Shown here: piece after piece, positions 56,045-64,000 of the stretch
Position numbering within the stretch: the stretch's first letter is position 1
Layout: every line of letters starts with the position of its first letter
Origin: Streptomyces rubradiris
Lineage (GTDB): Bacteria; Actinomycetota; Actinomycetes; Streptomycetales; Streptomycetaceae
Assembly (NCBI RefSeq): GCF_016860525.1
Contig: NZ_BNEA01000015.1
Location: 4,452,001-4,516,000, forward strand
Direction of reading: 5' to 3'
Length of the DNA stretch: 64,000 nucleotides
Position numbers and translations under genes: made by a program
The notes under the pieces: generated by a model
Seen by the model: only the letters and a program-made list of their open reading frames with translations
Database searches by the model: none
Told to the model about the DNA's origin: nothing

Positions 56045-57451
56045 ATGAACAGCTCGGCAAGCAGTGCCGTCAACGGCGGCGTCTCCTTCTGGTACGCGGA
56101 CGACGGGCTTCCGGCGGTGCGCGAGCCGCTGACCGGGGACGCGTCCGCGGACGTCGTCATCGTCGGCGGCGGCTACACCGGCCTGTGGACGGCGTACTAC
56201 CTGAAGAAGGCGGCGCCCTTCCTGCGGATCACCGTGCTGGAGCAGAAGTTCTGCGGGTACGGGGCCTCCGGCCGCAACGGCGGCTGGCTGTACAACGGCA
56301 TCGCGGGCCGGGACCGGTACGCCCGGCTGCACGGCCACGAGGCCGCCGTCCGGTTGCAGAAGGCGATGAACGACACGGTCGCCGAGGTGGTCGCGGTCGC
56401 CCGCGCGGAGGGCATCGACGCCGACATCCATCACGGCGGTGTCCTGGAAGTGGCCACCACCCCGGCGCAGTTGGCGCGGCTGAAGGCGTTCCACGCGCAC
56501 GAACTGTCCTACGGCGAGACGGACCGGGAGCTGTACGGCGCCCGGGAGACCGCCGAGCGCATCCGGGTCGCGGACGCGGTCGGCTCCACCTGGACCCCGC
56601 ACGGCGCCCGGCTGCACCCGGTGAAGCTGGTGAAGGGGCTCGCGGCGGCCGTGGAGGCGCTCGGGGTGACCATCCACGAGTCGACGCCGGTGACGGAGAT
56701 CCGCCCGAAGCACGCGGTCACCCCCTACGGCACGGTCCGCGCGCCCTACGTCCTGCGCTGCACCGAGGGTTTCACCGCCGCCCTCAAGGGCCAGCGGCGG
56801 ACCTGGCTGCCGATGAACTCCTCGATGATCGCGACCGAGCCGCTGACCGAGGAGCAGTGGGCGGCGATCGGCTGGGCGGGCCGCGAGACCCTCGGCGACA
56901 TGGCGCACGCCTACATGTACGCGCAGCGCACCGCCGACGGCCGGATCGCGCTCGGCGGGCGCGGGGTGCCGTACCGCTTCGGCTCGCGCACCGACAACGA
57001 CGGCCGCACGCAGGAGGCGACCGTCGCGGCGCTGCGCGAGATCCTGACCCGCTTCTTCCCGTCCCTGGCGGGCGTGCGGATCGAGCACGCCTGGTCGGGG
57101 GTGCTCGGCGTGCCGCGCGACTGGTGCGCCACCGTGACGCTGGACCGCTCGACCGGGCTCGGCTGGGCGGGCGGCTACGTCGGTTCCGGCGTGGCCACCG
57201 CCAACCTGGCCGCCCGCACCCTGCGCGACCTGGTCCGGCAGGACTCCGGGCAGGGCGGGCGGACCGAGCTGACGGAGCTGCCCTGGGTGGGCCACCGGGT
57301 CCGCAAGTGGGAGCCGGAACCGTTCCGCTGGCTGGGCGTGCAGGGCATGTACGCCACCTACCGCGCGGCCGACCGGCGCGAACGCCGTTACCCGGACACC
57401 CGGTCCTCGCGGCTGGCCCGCCTGGCGGACCGGGTGGCGGGCCGCCACTGA
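56045..57451 (+). CDS. FAD-dependent amine oxidoreductase (DAO family)
   Basis: 468 residues. The Rossmann FAD motif is VVIVGGGYTGLWTAYYLKK near residue 40, with FCGYGASGRNGGWLYNGI and a C-terminal FAD segment AGGYVGSGVATANLAART. It resembles gamma-glutamylputrescine oxidase and related deaminating oxidases. The amine substrate is unknown. Confidence 0.85.
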   Translation: MNSSASSAVNGGVSFWYADDGLPAVREPLTGDASADVVIVGGGYTGLWTAYYLKKAAPFLRITVLEQKFCGYGASGRNGGWLYNGIAGRDRYARLHGHEAAVRLQKAMNDTVAEVVAVARAEGIDADIHHGGVLEVATTPAQLARLKAFHAHELSYGETDRELYGARETAERIRVADAVGSTWTPHGARLHPVKLVKGLAAAVEALGVTIHESTPVTEIRPKHAVTPYGTVRAPYVLRCTEGFTAALKGQRRTWLPMNSSMIATEPLTEEQWAAIGWAGRETLGDMAHAYMYAQRTADGRIALGGRGVPYRFGSRTDNDGRTQEATVAALREILTRFFPSLAGVRIEHAWSGVLGVPRDWCATVTLDRSTGLGWAGGYVGSGVATANLAARTLRDLVRQDSGQGGRTELTELPWVGHRVRKWEPEPFRWLGVQGMYATYRAADRRERRYPDTRSSRLARLADRVAGRH

Positions 57452-57576
57452 CCCGGGTCGGTGACCGGGCCGCCATCGTCCTGGCCGGTGACCGGGCCGC
57501 CGGCGGACCGCCGGGGTGCGGCGCGAACGACGGCGACGAGGCCGGTGACGGTCCTCGCGTCCGGCGGCTCCTGGCG

Positions 57577-57652
57577 GCTTCGGCCCGGTGGCTCCTGCCC
57601 GGGGCTTCGGCCCGGTGGCTCCTGCCCGGCGGCTTCGGCCCGGTGGGTCAGG
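57577..57652 (+). repeat. About 27-bp tandem repeat, three copies
   Basis: gcttcggcccggtggctcct plus gcccgg recurs from 57577, 57604 and 57632 with one-base length differences; the third copy is partial. The repeat reaches the stop codon of the convergent oxidoreductase gene. The rest of the 196-bp gap is featureless. Confidence 0.8.
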
Positions 57653-58808
57653 CCCGCATACGGCTGAGGGCGGGGCGGCCCAGGATCAGTGACACGGCGG
57701 TGACCGCGCTGGTGAAGGACACCTCCGCGAGCACGCCCGGGGCCGCCACCTGGTCGCCCACGAGGTACACCCCGTCGCCGCGGTCCACGGCCGGCCGGTC
57801 CCGCCAGCTGCGGCCCGGCAGGTCCACGGCCCCGGTACGGCCGTCCGCCACGGCCTCCCGCCGCCAGGTCAACCGCTCCCGCCAGCCCGGGAACCCCAGG
57901 TCGAGCAGGTGCTCGGCGCGGGCCACACCGTCGGCCCGCGACTCGCCCGGCCCGACCGGGAACTGACCCTGGACCAGCTGCTCCCCGGCCGGGGCGAGGG
58001 ACGGGTCCTGCGCGGTGAACCGCTCGATCCAGCCCGGCGCGTCCAGGTCGGAGACGGCGAAGGCGTCCCCGCGCCGGGTGCGTACGGCGAGGTCGACGAG
58101 GACGGTACGGCCGCCCGGCCAGGTCAGCGAGTCGTCGCGGAGCAGTCGCCGGGCGGCGGGCAGGGCGGTGGCGACGACGACCGGAGTGTGCTCGGGCAGG
58201 GTGTCCACACGGGCCCCCGTCTCGATCCGCACGCCCATGTTCCACGCCCGCGCGGCCATCCGGTCGATCAACACGCCCCAGCCGCCGCGCGGATAGTGCG
58301 CCTCCGGCGGCAGTTTGGCGGCCCGGCGCAGCCGCTCCTGGACGAAGGCGGCGGACAGGCTGCCCGGGGCGTGGTGGAAGAGGGCCACGGCCGCGTAATG
58401 GGCCGCCGCGCGGGCGCCCTCCTCACCGGCGATCCCGGTCGCCCAGCTCAGGAAGTCGGTGTCGACGGGGGCCGGGCCGAGCCGGGGCCGCAGGAGCTTG
58501 AGCATGGCGAAGGGCGGGGTGCGGCGCAGCACGCCGTGGTGGCGCAGCCGCAGCCGGGCGGCCTCCAGGGGCGGCAGCGGGGCGAGCGGGCCGAGCAGGT
58601 CCCGCTGCCGCAGCCAGGTCCAGTGCGGGCCGCCGGAGTAGACCGCGTGCGGCCCCTCGTTGGTGCGGTACGGCCCGGGTGCCGTCCGGGCCCGCCCGCC
58701 CAGGGTGCGGTGGGCCTCGTACACGGTGACCTTGGCCCCGGCCTCGGCGGCGGTGATCGCGGCGGTGAGCCCGGCGAAGCCGCCGCCGATGACGGTGATG
58801 TGGCGCAT
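57648..58808 (-). CDS. NAD(P)/FAD-dependent oxidoreductase (phytoene-desaturase-like)
   Basis: 386 residues. N-terminal dinucleotide motif ITVIGGGFAGLTAAITAAEAG followed by YEAHRTLGGRART, the amine oxidase/desaturase signature; C-terminal GDGVYLVGDQVAAPGVLAEV binds FAD. Relatives include carotenoid desaturases and protoporphyrinogen oxidase. No carotenoid genes adjoin, so the substrate is unknown. Confidence 0.82.
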   Translation of the reverse strand: MRHITVIGGGFAGLTAAITAAEAGAKVTVYEAHRTLGGRARTAPGPYRTNEGPHAVYSGGPHWTWLRQRDLLGPLAPLPPLEAARLRLRHHGVLRRTPPFAMLKLLRPRLGPAPVDTDFLSWATGIAGEEGARAAAHYAAVALFHHAPGSLSAAFVQERLRRAAKLPPEAHYPRGGWGVLIDRMAARAWNMGVRIETGARVDTLPEHTPVVVATALPAARRLLRDDSLTWPGGRTVLVDLAVRTRRGDAFAVSDLDAPGWIERFTAQDPSLAPAGEQLVQGQFPVGPGESRADGVARAEHLLDLGFPGWRERLTWRREAVADGRTGAVDLPGRSWRDRPAVDRGDGVYLVGDQVAAPGVLAEVSFTSAVTAVSLILGRPALSRMRA

Positions 58809-58930
58809 GGAGTCTCCTGAGGTCGGTCCGTCTCCTCCGGGGATACGACGTCCGGTGCCCCGCCGTGTGTGACATCCCGGAGATTTCGCAGGTCAGGCCG
58901 ATTGTCAGTGGCGGGGTGCAGCATGGGGGC

Positions 58931-59623
58931 ATGGTGAGGCGAGCGACGGAGGGCCGGCCCGGGGGCCGGACGGCGGTGCGGGGCGCGCGGCGGCCGGAGC
59001 TGCGGTTGCCGGCCCTGGCCCCCTTTGACGGCGGCGTACTGGAGCCGGACGGGGACTACGACGGGCTGAAGTTCCGGGACCTGGACCTGGCCGGGCAGGA
59101 CGCGCGGGGCGCCCGGTTCATGGACTGCGCGCTGACGGGCTGCGCGCTGGACGAGACGGCGCTGGGCAGAGCCCGGGTGCTGGACTCGGTCCTGACCGGC
59201 CTGCGCGGGGTCGGCACCGGGCTCGCGGAGGCCACGTTCCGCGACGTGGAGCTGGTCGACGCGCGGCTGGGCGGCACCCAGATGCACGGGGCGGTGCTGG
59301 AGCGGGTCGTGGTCCGGGGCGGGAAGATCGACTTCCTGAATCTGCGCGAGGCCCGGCTGAAGGATGTGGTGTTCGAGTCCTGCGTGCTGGTCGAGCCGGA
59401 CTTCGCGGGGGCGCGGCTGGAGCGGGTGGAGTTCACCGACTGCGCCCTGAAGGGGGCCGACTTCGGCAACGCGACGCTGGCGGACGTCGATCTGCGCGGC
59501 GCCGCGCCGCTGGAGATCGCCCGGGGCCTGGACCGCCTGTCCGGTGCGGTGATCGGCACGGGCCAACTGCTGGACCTGGCCCCGCTGCTGGCGGCGGAGC
59601 TGGGCATACGGGTGACGGACTGA
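58931..59623 (+). CDS. Pentapeptide-repeat protein
   Basis: 230 residues from ATG 58931 (an earlier start at 58865 is less likely). From about residue 45 there are successive A(D/N)LXX-like units (LKFRDLDLAGQDARGARF, MDCALTGCALDETALGRA, DCALKGADFGNATLADVDLRG) that build a right-handed quadrilateral helix. Some relatives mimic DNA and protect gyrase (Qnr/MfpA); no evidence for that here. Confidence 0.85.
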   Translation: MVRRATEGRPGGRTAVRGARRPELRLPALAPFDGGVLEPDGDYDGLKFRDLDLAGQDARGARFMDCALTGCALDETALGRARVLDSVLTGLRGVGTGLAEATFRDVELVDARLGGTQMHGAVLERVVVRGGKIDFLNLREARLKDVVFESCVLVEPDFAGARLERVEFTDCALKGADFGNATLADVDLRGAAPLEIARGLDRLSGAVIGTGQLLDLAPLLAAELGIRVTD

Positions 59624-59646
59624 GGCACGGCGGCCGTGGCGGGGCC

Positions 59647-61038
59647 TCAGGCGTGGGCGGGCTTGCCGTCCCCGTACAGCCAGTCCTTCCAGAGGGTGCG
59701 GAAGTCCTTCCCCGGGGCCTTCTTCTCCACGTAACGGACGAAGTCGGCGGTGTCGGCGGTGCCGTGGCGGTGGGCGGCGGCCCAGCCCTGGACGATGTCG
59801 TAGAAGGCGTCGTCGCCGACGGCCTGGCGGATCTTGTGCACGACCATCGCGCCGCGCTGGTAGACGGGGGCGTCGGAGATGTGCGCGGCGCTCGTGGGCC
59901 TGGCCGGCGGGAAGGCCCAGATGTCGTCGGGGCCGTCCTCGTAGAGGCTGGTGAAGGTCTCCTGGGCGGTGGGTCCGTCGTGGTCCTCGTCGTAGAGCCA
60001 CTCCGCGTAGGTCGCGAAGCCCTCGTTGAGCCACATGTCCCGCCAGGACGCGGGACCGACCGAGTCGCCGTACCACTGGTGGGCGAGTTCGTGCACCAGC
60101 GTGGAGACGTCGGGCGGGCCGGGGAAGACGGGGCGGGTCTGGGTCTCCAGGGGGTAACCGGCATCACGCGGGCCGGCCACGATCGCGCCGGCGGAGGAGA
60201 AGGGGTACGGGCCGAAGTTGTACTCCGCCCAGTCCAGGATCTCCGGGATCTTCGCGAGCACGTCGGCGCTCGCCGCGGCCTGGCCGGGGCCGACGGCGGT
60301 GACGACCGGCAGGCCGTGCGGGCCGGTGGTGCGGGTGATGTCGTAGCGGCCGATGGCGACGGTGGCGAGGTAGCTCGCCATGGGCTGGGCCGACTGCCAG
60401 CGGTAGGTCGTACGGCCGCCCTTCGTGGTCTGGTCCGTCTGCTCGCCGTTCGAGACGGCCTTCAGGCCCTGGGGGACGGTGACCGCGATGTCGTAGGTCG
60501 CCTTGTCGGAAGGGTGGTGGTTGGCGGGGAACCAGGCCATCGAGCCGACGGGTTCGCCGAGGGCGAGGGCGCCGTCGGCGGTGGGGAGCCAGCCCTCCTT
60601 CGAGCCGTCGGGGTCGGTGAGGGTGCGCGGGGTGCCCGAGTAGCGGACGGTCGTGCGGAAGGTCTCGCCCTCGCTGAGGTCGGTGTGCGGGCGGACGGTG
60701 AGTTCCTGCCCGGTGTGGTTCCAGCGGGCCTTCTCGCCCTCCACGCGGACCGAGTCGACGTGCAGTCCGGCGAGGTCGAGATCGAACGCGGACAGGTCCC
60801 GGGTGGCCCGTGCGGTGATGACCGCGGTGCCGGTGAGCCGGCGGGTGGCCGGGGTGTAGTCCAGGGCGAGGCTGTAGTGCCCGATGTCGTAGCCGCCGTT
60901 GCCGGCCTTCGGGAAGTACGGGTCGCCCACGCCGGAGCCGCCTGGGGCACCCCGGACACCGGCGTCGCACGCGGTGCCGGTCAGGGCGAGGGCCAGCAGC
61001 GCCGCGACGGCCGGGACAAGGCGTACCGATCTGGACAT
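59647..61038 (-). CDS. Secreted M1-family metallopeptidase lipoprotein
   Basis: 463 residues. The signal peptide ends with the lipobox ALTGTAC, so it is a lipoprotein. Zinc site HELAHQW followed by NEGFATYAEW (H-E-x2-H-x18-E) identifies a gluzincin of family M1. The usual G-x-M-E-N substrate motif is replaced by GYPLETQT, so specificity may differ from ordinary aminopeptidases. At 463 residues it lacks the large C-terminal helical domain of full-length aminopeptidase N. Confidence 0.9.
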   Translation of the reverse strand: MSRSVRLVPAVAALLALALTGTACDAGVRGAPGGSGVGDPYFPKAGNGGYDIGHYSLALDYTPATRRLTGTAVITARATRDLSAFDLDLAGLHVDSVRVEGEKARWNHTGQELTVRPHTDLSEGETFRTTVRYSGTPRTLTDPDGSKEGWLPTADGALALGEPVGSMAWFPANHHPSDKATYDIAVTVPQGLKAVSNGEQTDQTTKGGRTTYRWQSAQPMASYLATVAIGRYDITRTTGPHGLPVVTAVGPGQAAASADVLAKIPEILDWAEYNFGPYPFSSAGAIVAGPRDAGYPLETQTRPVFPGPPDVSTLVHELAHQWYGDSVGPASWRDMWLNEGFATYAEWLYDEDHDGPTAQETFTSLYEDGPDDIWAFPPARPTSAAHISDAPVYQRGAMVVHKIRQAVGDDAFYDIVQGWAAAHRHGTADTADFVRYVEKKAPGKDFRTLWKDWLYGDGKPAHA

Positions 61039-61105
61039 GTCAGTGATCTTAGGCGGGCGGGGGGCGCGGCGGGTGGGGCGTGCCGCCGCTGACCGTGTCG
61101 GCGCC

Positions 61106-61477
61106 TCAGAAGATCTGAATGGACGTGATGTTCGGCGGCCGGGTGGGGTAGGTCACGATGTTCCAGCGGCTGATCTTGACGGTGGAGCCGTTGGCGTCGT
61201 TCATCTGGATGTCGTTGTTCCCGGTGGAGATCTTGTCCACCCAGGCGCCGGCTCCGAGACTCATGGTTCCCGCGTTGGCGGCGCAGTATTCGAAGGGCCC
61301 GTTAGGGCCGACAATGATCGGACGGCTGTAGTGGCCCCAGATGTGCAACAAGTCGTCACTGGTGCAAGGCGTCTGGTTCATGGCGTGCGCGGCGTTCACC
61401 GGAGTCGCGACGGCGAGGCCCGCGGTCAGTAACGCTACGGCTAACAGGTTCCGGGTGGTCTTCCTGGCGGTGGGCAC
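61106..61477 (-). CDS. Secreted beta/gamma-crystallin-like protein
   Basis: 123 residues from GTG 61477 behind GGGAG. The signal peptide (RNLLAVALLTAGLAVATPVNAAHA) is cleaved near AHA. The mature part has one cysteine pair (PCTSDDLLHIWG, FEYCAANAGTMSLGAGAWVDKISTGNNDI) and ends in NITSIQIF. This matches the small secreted beta/gamma-crystallin family of Streptomyces, related to the SKLP killer-toxin-like protein and the inhibitor SMPI. Toxin or inhibitor activity is unproven. The 284 bp upstream contain no gene. Confidence 0.65.
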   Translation of the reverse strand: MPTARKTTRNLLAVALLTAGLAVATPVNAAHAMNQTPCTSDDLLHIWGHYSRPIIVGPNGPFEYCAANAGTMSLGAGAWVDKISTGNNDIQMNDANGSTVKISRWNIVTYPTRPPNITSIQIF

Positions 61478-61761
61478 GATGTGACATCTCCCTGAGGGGT
61501 CGGGCACGCTGCGTGAGCCGGGGTTCATCCCGAACGGTGAGGCAACTGCCCCGTCGGGCGGGACAGCCGGCCCTTGTGCGCTTCAATCCTGGCTCAGCGC
61601 TGTGTCGGCCAGGAACGGTACGTGATGTTCTTTGCCTTCCCTTTATACGGGCCCGGTGGAGCGGGGCCGTGGGGTGTACGGCGGGTGGTCCCAGGTGGGC
61701 GTGGGGGTGTCCGGGAGGGCCGACAGCGGTTCCGGGCGGACCGGCGTGACACCATCTCCCC

Positions 61762-62262
61762 GTGCTCGACATCGGCTATGCCCTCTCCAACCGGTTCCCG
61801 GACCCGCCGCAGACCGACTACCGGCGCGCGGACGCGCACGCGCTGCGGCACGACCTGTTCTGCGGGGACGTCTATCTCGCGGACACCGAGTCCGACCGGG
61901 AGCTGTCCACAGCCTGGGGATGGGTGCCGGTGCTGGACTTCGCGTGGGCGCTGTGCGACATCGTCGAGCTGCTGGACCGGGACCCGATGGGCTCCCGGGC
62001 CGCCCGGCCGCAGCGGGCGGAGCTGGACTTCACCGAGTCCACCGACCGGATGCTGTTCGAGCGCCGTTTCGGCTGGGTCGACATCACCTCCGACTGGACC
62101 CCGGCCGAGGAGCCCCCGCTCTCCTTCTCCCATGCCGAACTGCGCCGGGAGGCCCGGGACTTCCTGCACGACCTGCTGGCGGACCTCTCCGACATGCACG
62201 AGGACCTGGCGGAGAACCCGGTGATCTGGACCCTCCAGGCCCGCTTCCCGCGGGTGTCGTAG
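61762..62262 (+). CDS. Hypothetical acidic protein
   Basis: 166 residues from GTG 61762. It is soluble and acidic, rich in Asp/Glu/Trp, with LSTAWGWVPVLDFAWALCDIVELL and FLHDLLADLSDMHEDLAE forming helices. No family is recognised with confidence; the size and acidity recall immunity-type or WapI-like proteins, which is only a guess. Confidence 0.6.
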   Translation: MLDIGYALSNRFPDPPQTDYRRADAHALRHDLFCGDVYLADTESDRELSTAWGWVPVLDFAWALCDIVELLDRDPMGSRAARPQRAELDFTESTDRMLFERRFGWVDITSDWTPAEEPPLSFSHAELRREARDFLHDLLADLSDMHEDLAENPVIWTLQARFPRVS

Positions 62263-62279
62263 GGCGCCGGACAGGAGAA

Positions 62280-62313
62280 CGCCCCCTCCGGCGCACGGCA
62301 TCCGGAGGGGGCG
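62280..62313. terminator. Bidirectional terminator
   Basis: A 12-bp perfect stem (cgccccctccgg / ccggagggggcg) with a 10-nt loop between the convergent hypothetical and Cna-B-repeat genes. Confidence 0.85.
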
Positions 62314-62328
62314 CCTTGGAACGCGCCG

Positions 62329-64000
62329 CTACTTGTCTCCGTACTCCTTGCCGGAGTCACCGCCCCCGTCCGGGGCCGCGCAGCCCGTGCCGGAGTCGCC
62401 GTAGCCGTCGGAGTGCCCGTAGCCGTCGTGGTCGCCGTGGCCGTGGTCGCCGGGCTCGCAGCGACTGTTGCTCAGCCGGACGGTGATGCCGTCCTCGGCG
62501 TTGTCCTCGGTCAGCTCGTGCGGACCGCTGACCGGGTCCTCGGGCAGTTCGTAGCCCTCGGGCACAGCGACCTCGCGCACGTAGTACTCGCCGAGCGGGA
62601 GGTCGTCGAAGGTGCAGTCGCCCCGGGCGTCGGTGGTGCAGCTCTGGCCGATACGGGTGTCGGGGCCGGTGCCGGAGGTCTGCAGGCCGGGCACCGCGTT
62701 GGTCTCCTTCCACAGTTCGAAGACCGCGCCCGCGAGGGGCTCGCCGTTCTTGGCGTCGGTCTTCTCGACCCTGAGGGTGCCGTCTGTGTCCGGCTCCTCG
62801 GTGCGGGTGTTCTCGGCGGTGACCCGGACGCCGTCCTCGGCGTTGGCCTCGGTGAGTACCAGGGGGCCGAAGACGTTCGGGTTCGGCAGGTCGTAGCCGT
62901 TGGGGGCCGCCGTCTCGCGCCAGTAGTAGGTGCCGGGTGTGACGGTGCGGGTGCAGAGGCCGGCTGTGCCGGTGGTGCAGGTGCCGCCGACCTGGGTGTC
63001 GGGGTTGGTGCCGGTGGTCTGGAGGCCGGGGGTGCCGTTGGTCTCCCGCCAGAGCTGGAACACGGCGCCGGCGAGGGGGTCGCCGGTCTGGGCGTCGGTC
63101 TTTTCGACGCTGACTTCGCCGGTGACGGGCTGGGGTTCGTCGGTGCGGGTGTTCTCCGCGGTGACCCGGACGCCGTCCTCGGCGTTGGCCTCGGTCAGGA
63201 CCAGGGGGCCGAAGACGTTCGGGTTCGGCAGGTCGTAGCCCTCGGGGGCCGCCGTCTCACGCCAGTAGTAGGTGCCCGGTGCGACCGTCCGCGCGCACAC
63301 GCCGTCCGTGCCGGTGGTGCAGGTGCCGCCGATCCGGGTGTCGGGGTCGGCGCCGCCGGTCTGGAGGCCGGGCGTGCCGCTGGTCTCCTCCCACAGCTCG
63401 AATTCCGCGCCCTCCAGCGGTTCTCCGGTCTCGGCGTCGGTCTTGTCGACGTGGACCTCGCCGGTGACGGGCTGGGGTTCTTCGGTGGGGGTGTTCTCGG
63501 CGGTGGTCCGGACGCCGTCGTCGGCATTGGCCTCGGTCAGTACGAGGGGGCCGAAGACGTTGGGGTCGGGGAGGTCGTAGCCGTCGGGGGCCGCGGTCTC
63601 GCGCCAGTAGTACGTGCCGGTCTCCACCGTCCGCGCGCAGAGGCCGTCGGTGCCGGTGGTGCACACCCCGCCCACCTGGCTGTCGGGGTCGGCGCCGGCG
63701 GTCTGGAGGCCGGGGGTGCCGTTGGTCTCCTCCCACAGCTCGAACTTGGCGTCCTCCAGCGGTTCCCCGGTCTCGGTGTCGGTCTTGAGGACGCGGACCT
63801 CGCCGGTGACGGGCTGGGGTTCTTCGGTGGGGGTGTTCTCGGCGGTGGTCTGGACGCCGTCGTCGGCGTTGGTCTCGGTGAGGGTCAGGGGGCCGAAGAC
63901 GTTGGGGTCGGGGAGGTCGTAGCCGTCGGGGGCCGCGGTCTCGCGCCAGTAGTACGTGCCGGTCTCCACCGTCCGCGCGCAGAGGCCGTCGGTGCCGGTG
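62329..64000 (-). CDS. Surface protein with Cna-B/SpaA-type repeats, 5' end outside window
   Basis: 557 residues are visible and the frame is open at the right edge, so the GTG at 63969 is internal. The protein is a chain of 114-residue units beginning TGEVxVxKTD with FELWxET, CTTGTxGxC, [25 protein letters not shown] and TTAENT: Cna-B folds with the Lys, Glu and Asn places of an internal isopeptide bond. Each unit also has two Cys. The last unit is diverged. The end ([21 protein letters not shown]) is rich in His, Asp and Gly, with no LPxTG sorting signal or transmembrane anchor. Probably a secreted adhesin or stalk. Confidence 0.8.
   Translation of the reverse strand, partial: TGTDGLCARTVETGTYYWRETAAPDGYDLPDPNVFGPLTLTETNADDGVQTTAENTPTEEPQPVTGEVRVLKTDTETGEPLEDAKFELWEETNGTPGLQTAGADPDSQVGGVCTTGTDGLCARTVETGTYYWRETAAPDGYDLPDPNVFGPLVLTEANADDGVRTTAENTPTEEPQPVTGEVHVDKTDAETGEPLEGAEFELWEETSGTPGLQTGGADPDTRIGGTCTTGTDGVCARTVAPGTYYWRETAAPEGYDLPNPNVFGPLVLTEANAEDGVRVTAENTRTDEPQPVTGEVSVEKTDAQTGDPLAGAVFQLWRETNGTPGLQTTGTNPDTQVGGTCTTGTAGLCTRTVTPGTYYWRETAAPNGYDLPNPNVFGPLVLTEANAEDGVRVTAENTRTEEPDTDGTLRVEKTDAKNGEPLAGAVFELWKETNAVPGLQTSGTGPDTRIGQSCTTDARGDCTFDDLPLGEYYVREVAVPEGYELPEDPVSGPHELTEDNAEDGITVRLSNSRCEPGDHGHGDHDGYGHSDGYGDSGTGCAAPDGGGDSGKEYGDK
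62787..64000 (-). repeat. 342-bp coding tandem repeats
   Basis: Units of 342 bp (114 codons), nearly identical at DNA level, repeat from the window's right edge down to about 62790; the terminal, diverged unit follows to 62329. At least three full copies plus a partial one are visible. Near identity points to recent expansion or gene conversion, and assembly collapse is possible. Confidence 0.85.

Noticed and set aside
57452..57647. Possible small gene in the repeat-rich gap between the two oxidoreductases
   Set aside because: The frames simply translate the 27-bp repeat and have no start signals.

Overview
The window is a stretch of a Streptomyces chromosome. GC content is very high, almost every third codon position is G or C, GTG starts are common, and it carries genes typical of the genus: the nickel regulator nur, the c-di-GMP-armed anti-sigma factor rsiG, mycothiol mshA, phoU/phoR/phoP, carD, the universal sugar-importer ATPase msiK and F420-type PPOX proteins. 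From memory the core gene order (nur, mshA, gpmA, phoU-phoRP, carD-ispD-ispF-cysS-rlmB, msiK) matches the central part of the S. coelicolor chromosome.

Layout. 1-5 kb: a coupled run of three hypothetical genes, then a nitrobindin-like protein, nur, ygfZ and convergent dtd. 5-13 kb: rsiG, a TetR regulator, a HelR-type RNA-polymerase helicase, a short UvrA paralogue, an acetyltransferase and a periplasmic-binding-fold protein without a signal peptide. 13-22 kb: an RlmA/TlrB-type rRNA methyltransferase behind a possible attenuator, an XRE regulator with a perfect palindrome in front, an HBHA-like protein, a REC-PP2C phosphatase, an NlpC/P60 hydrolase, mshA and a YbjN protein. 22-27 kb: AraC/DUF2000, an AhpD-like protein, an MFS exporter and gpmA.

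27-34.6 kb is an accessory island joined to the 3' end of gpmA. A 19-bp copy of the gpmA terminus recurs 7.4 kb downstream. The island holds three decayed tyrosine recombinases, an attachment site made from the 3' half of tRNA-Arg(ACG) flanked by 23-bp repeats, an IS5-family element, a frameshifted hypothetical gene, and two apparently intact genes of likely nucleic-acid defence: a PIN-domain protein and a divergent SRA-HNH modification-dependent endonuclease. Base composition drops clearly over 27.4-33.9 kb. A mixed tail of small genes follows to about 37.4 kb.

37-52.5 kb is conserved core: a nickel-binding DUF4242 protein with a Cys-rich peptide beside it, the phosphate-sensing phoU/phoR/phoP divergon, a lipoprotein, carD, the MEP genes ispD-ispF, cysS, rlmB, a DoxX protein, a nucleotidyltransferase, msiK and tRNA-Thr(TGT). 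52.6-64 kb is more variable: an alpha/beta hydrolase with a divergent TetR repressor and an operator lying inside the promoter, an APH(6)-type kinase, a rhomboid-like protein, two FAD oxidoreductases, a pentapeptide-repeat protein, a secreted M1 peptidase, a secreted beta/gamma-crystallin-like protein, and at the right edge the 3' part of a large surface protein built from 114-residue Cna-B-type repeats. No rRNA genes, CRISPR arrays or biosynthetic gene cluster are visible.
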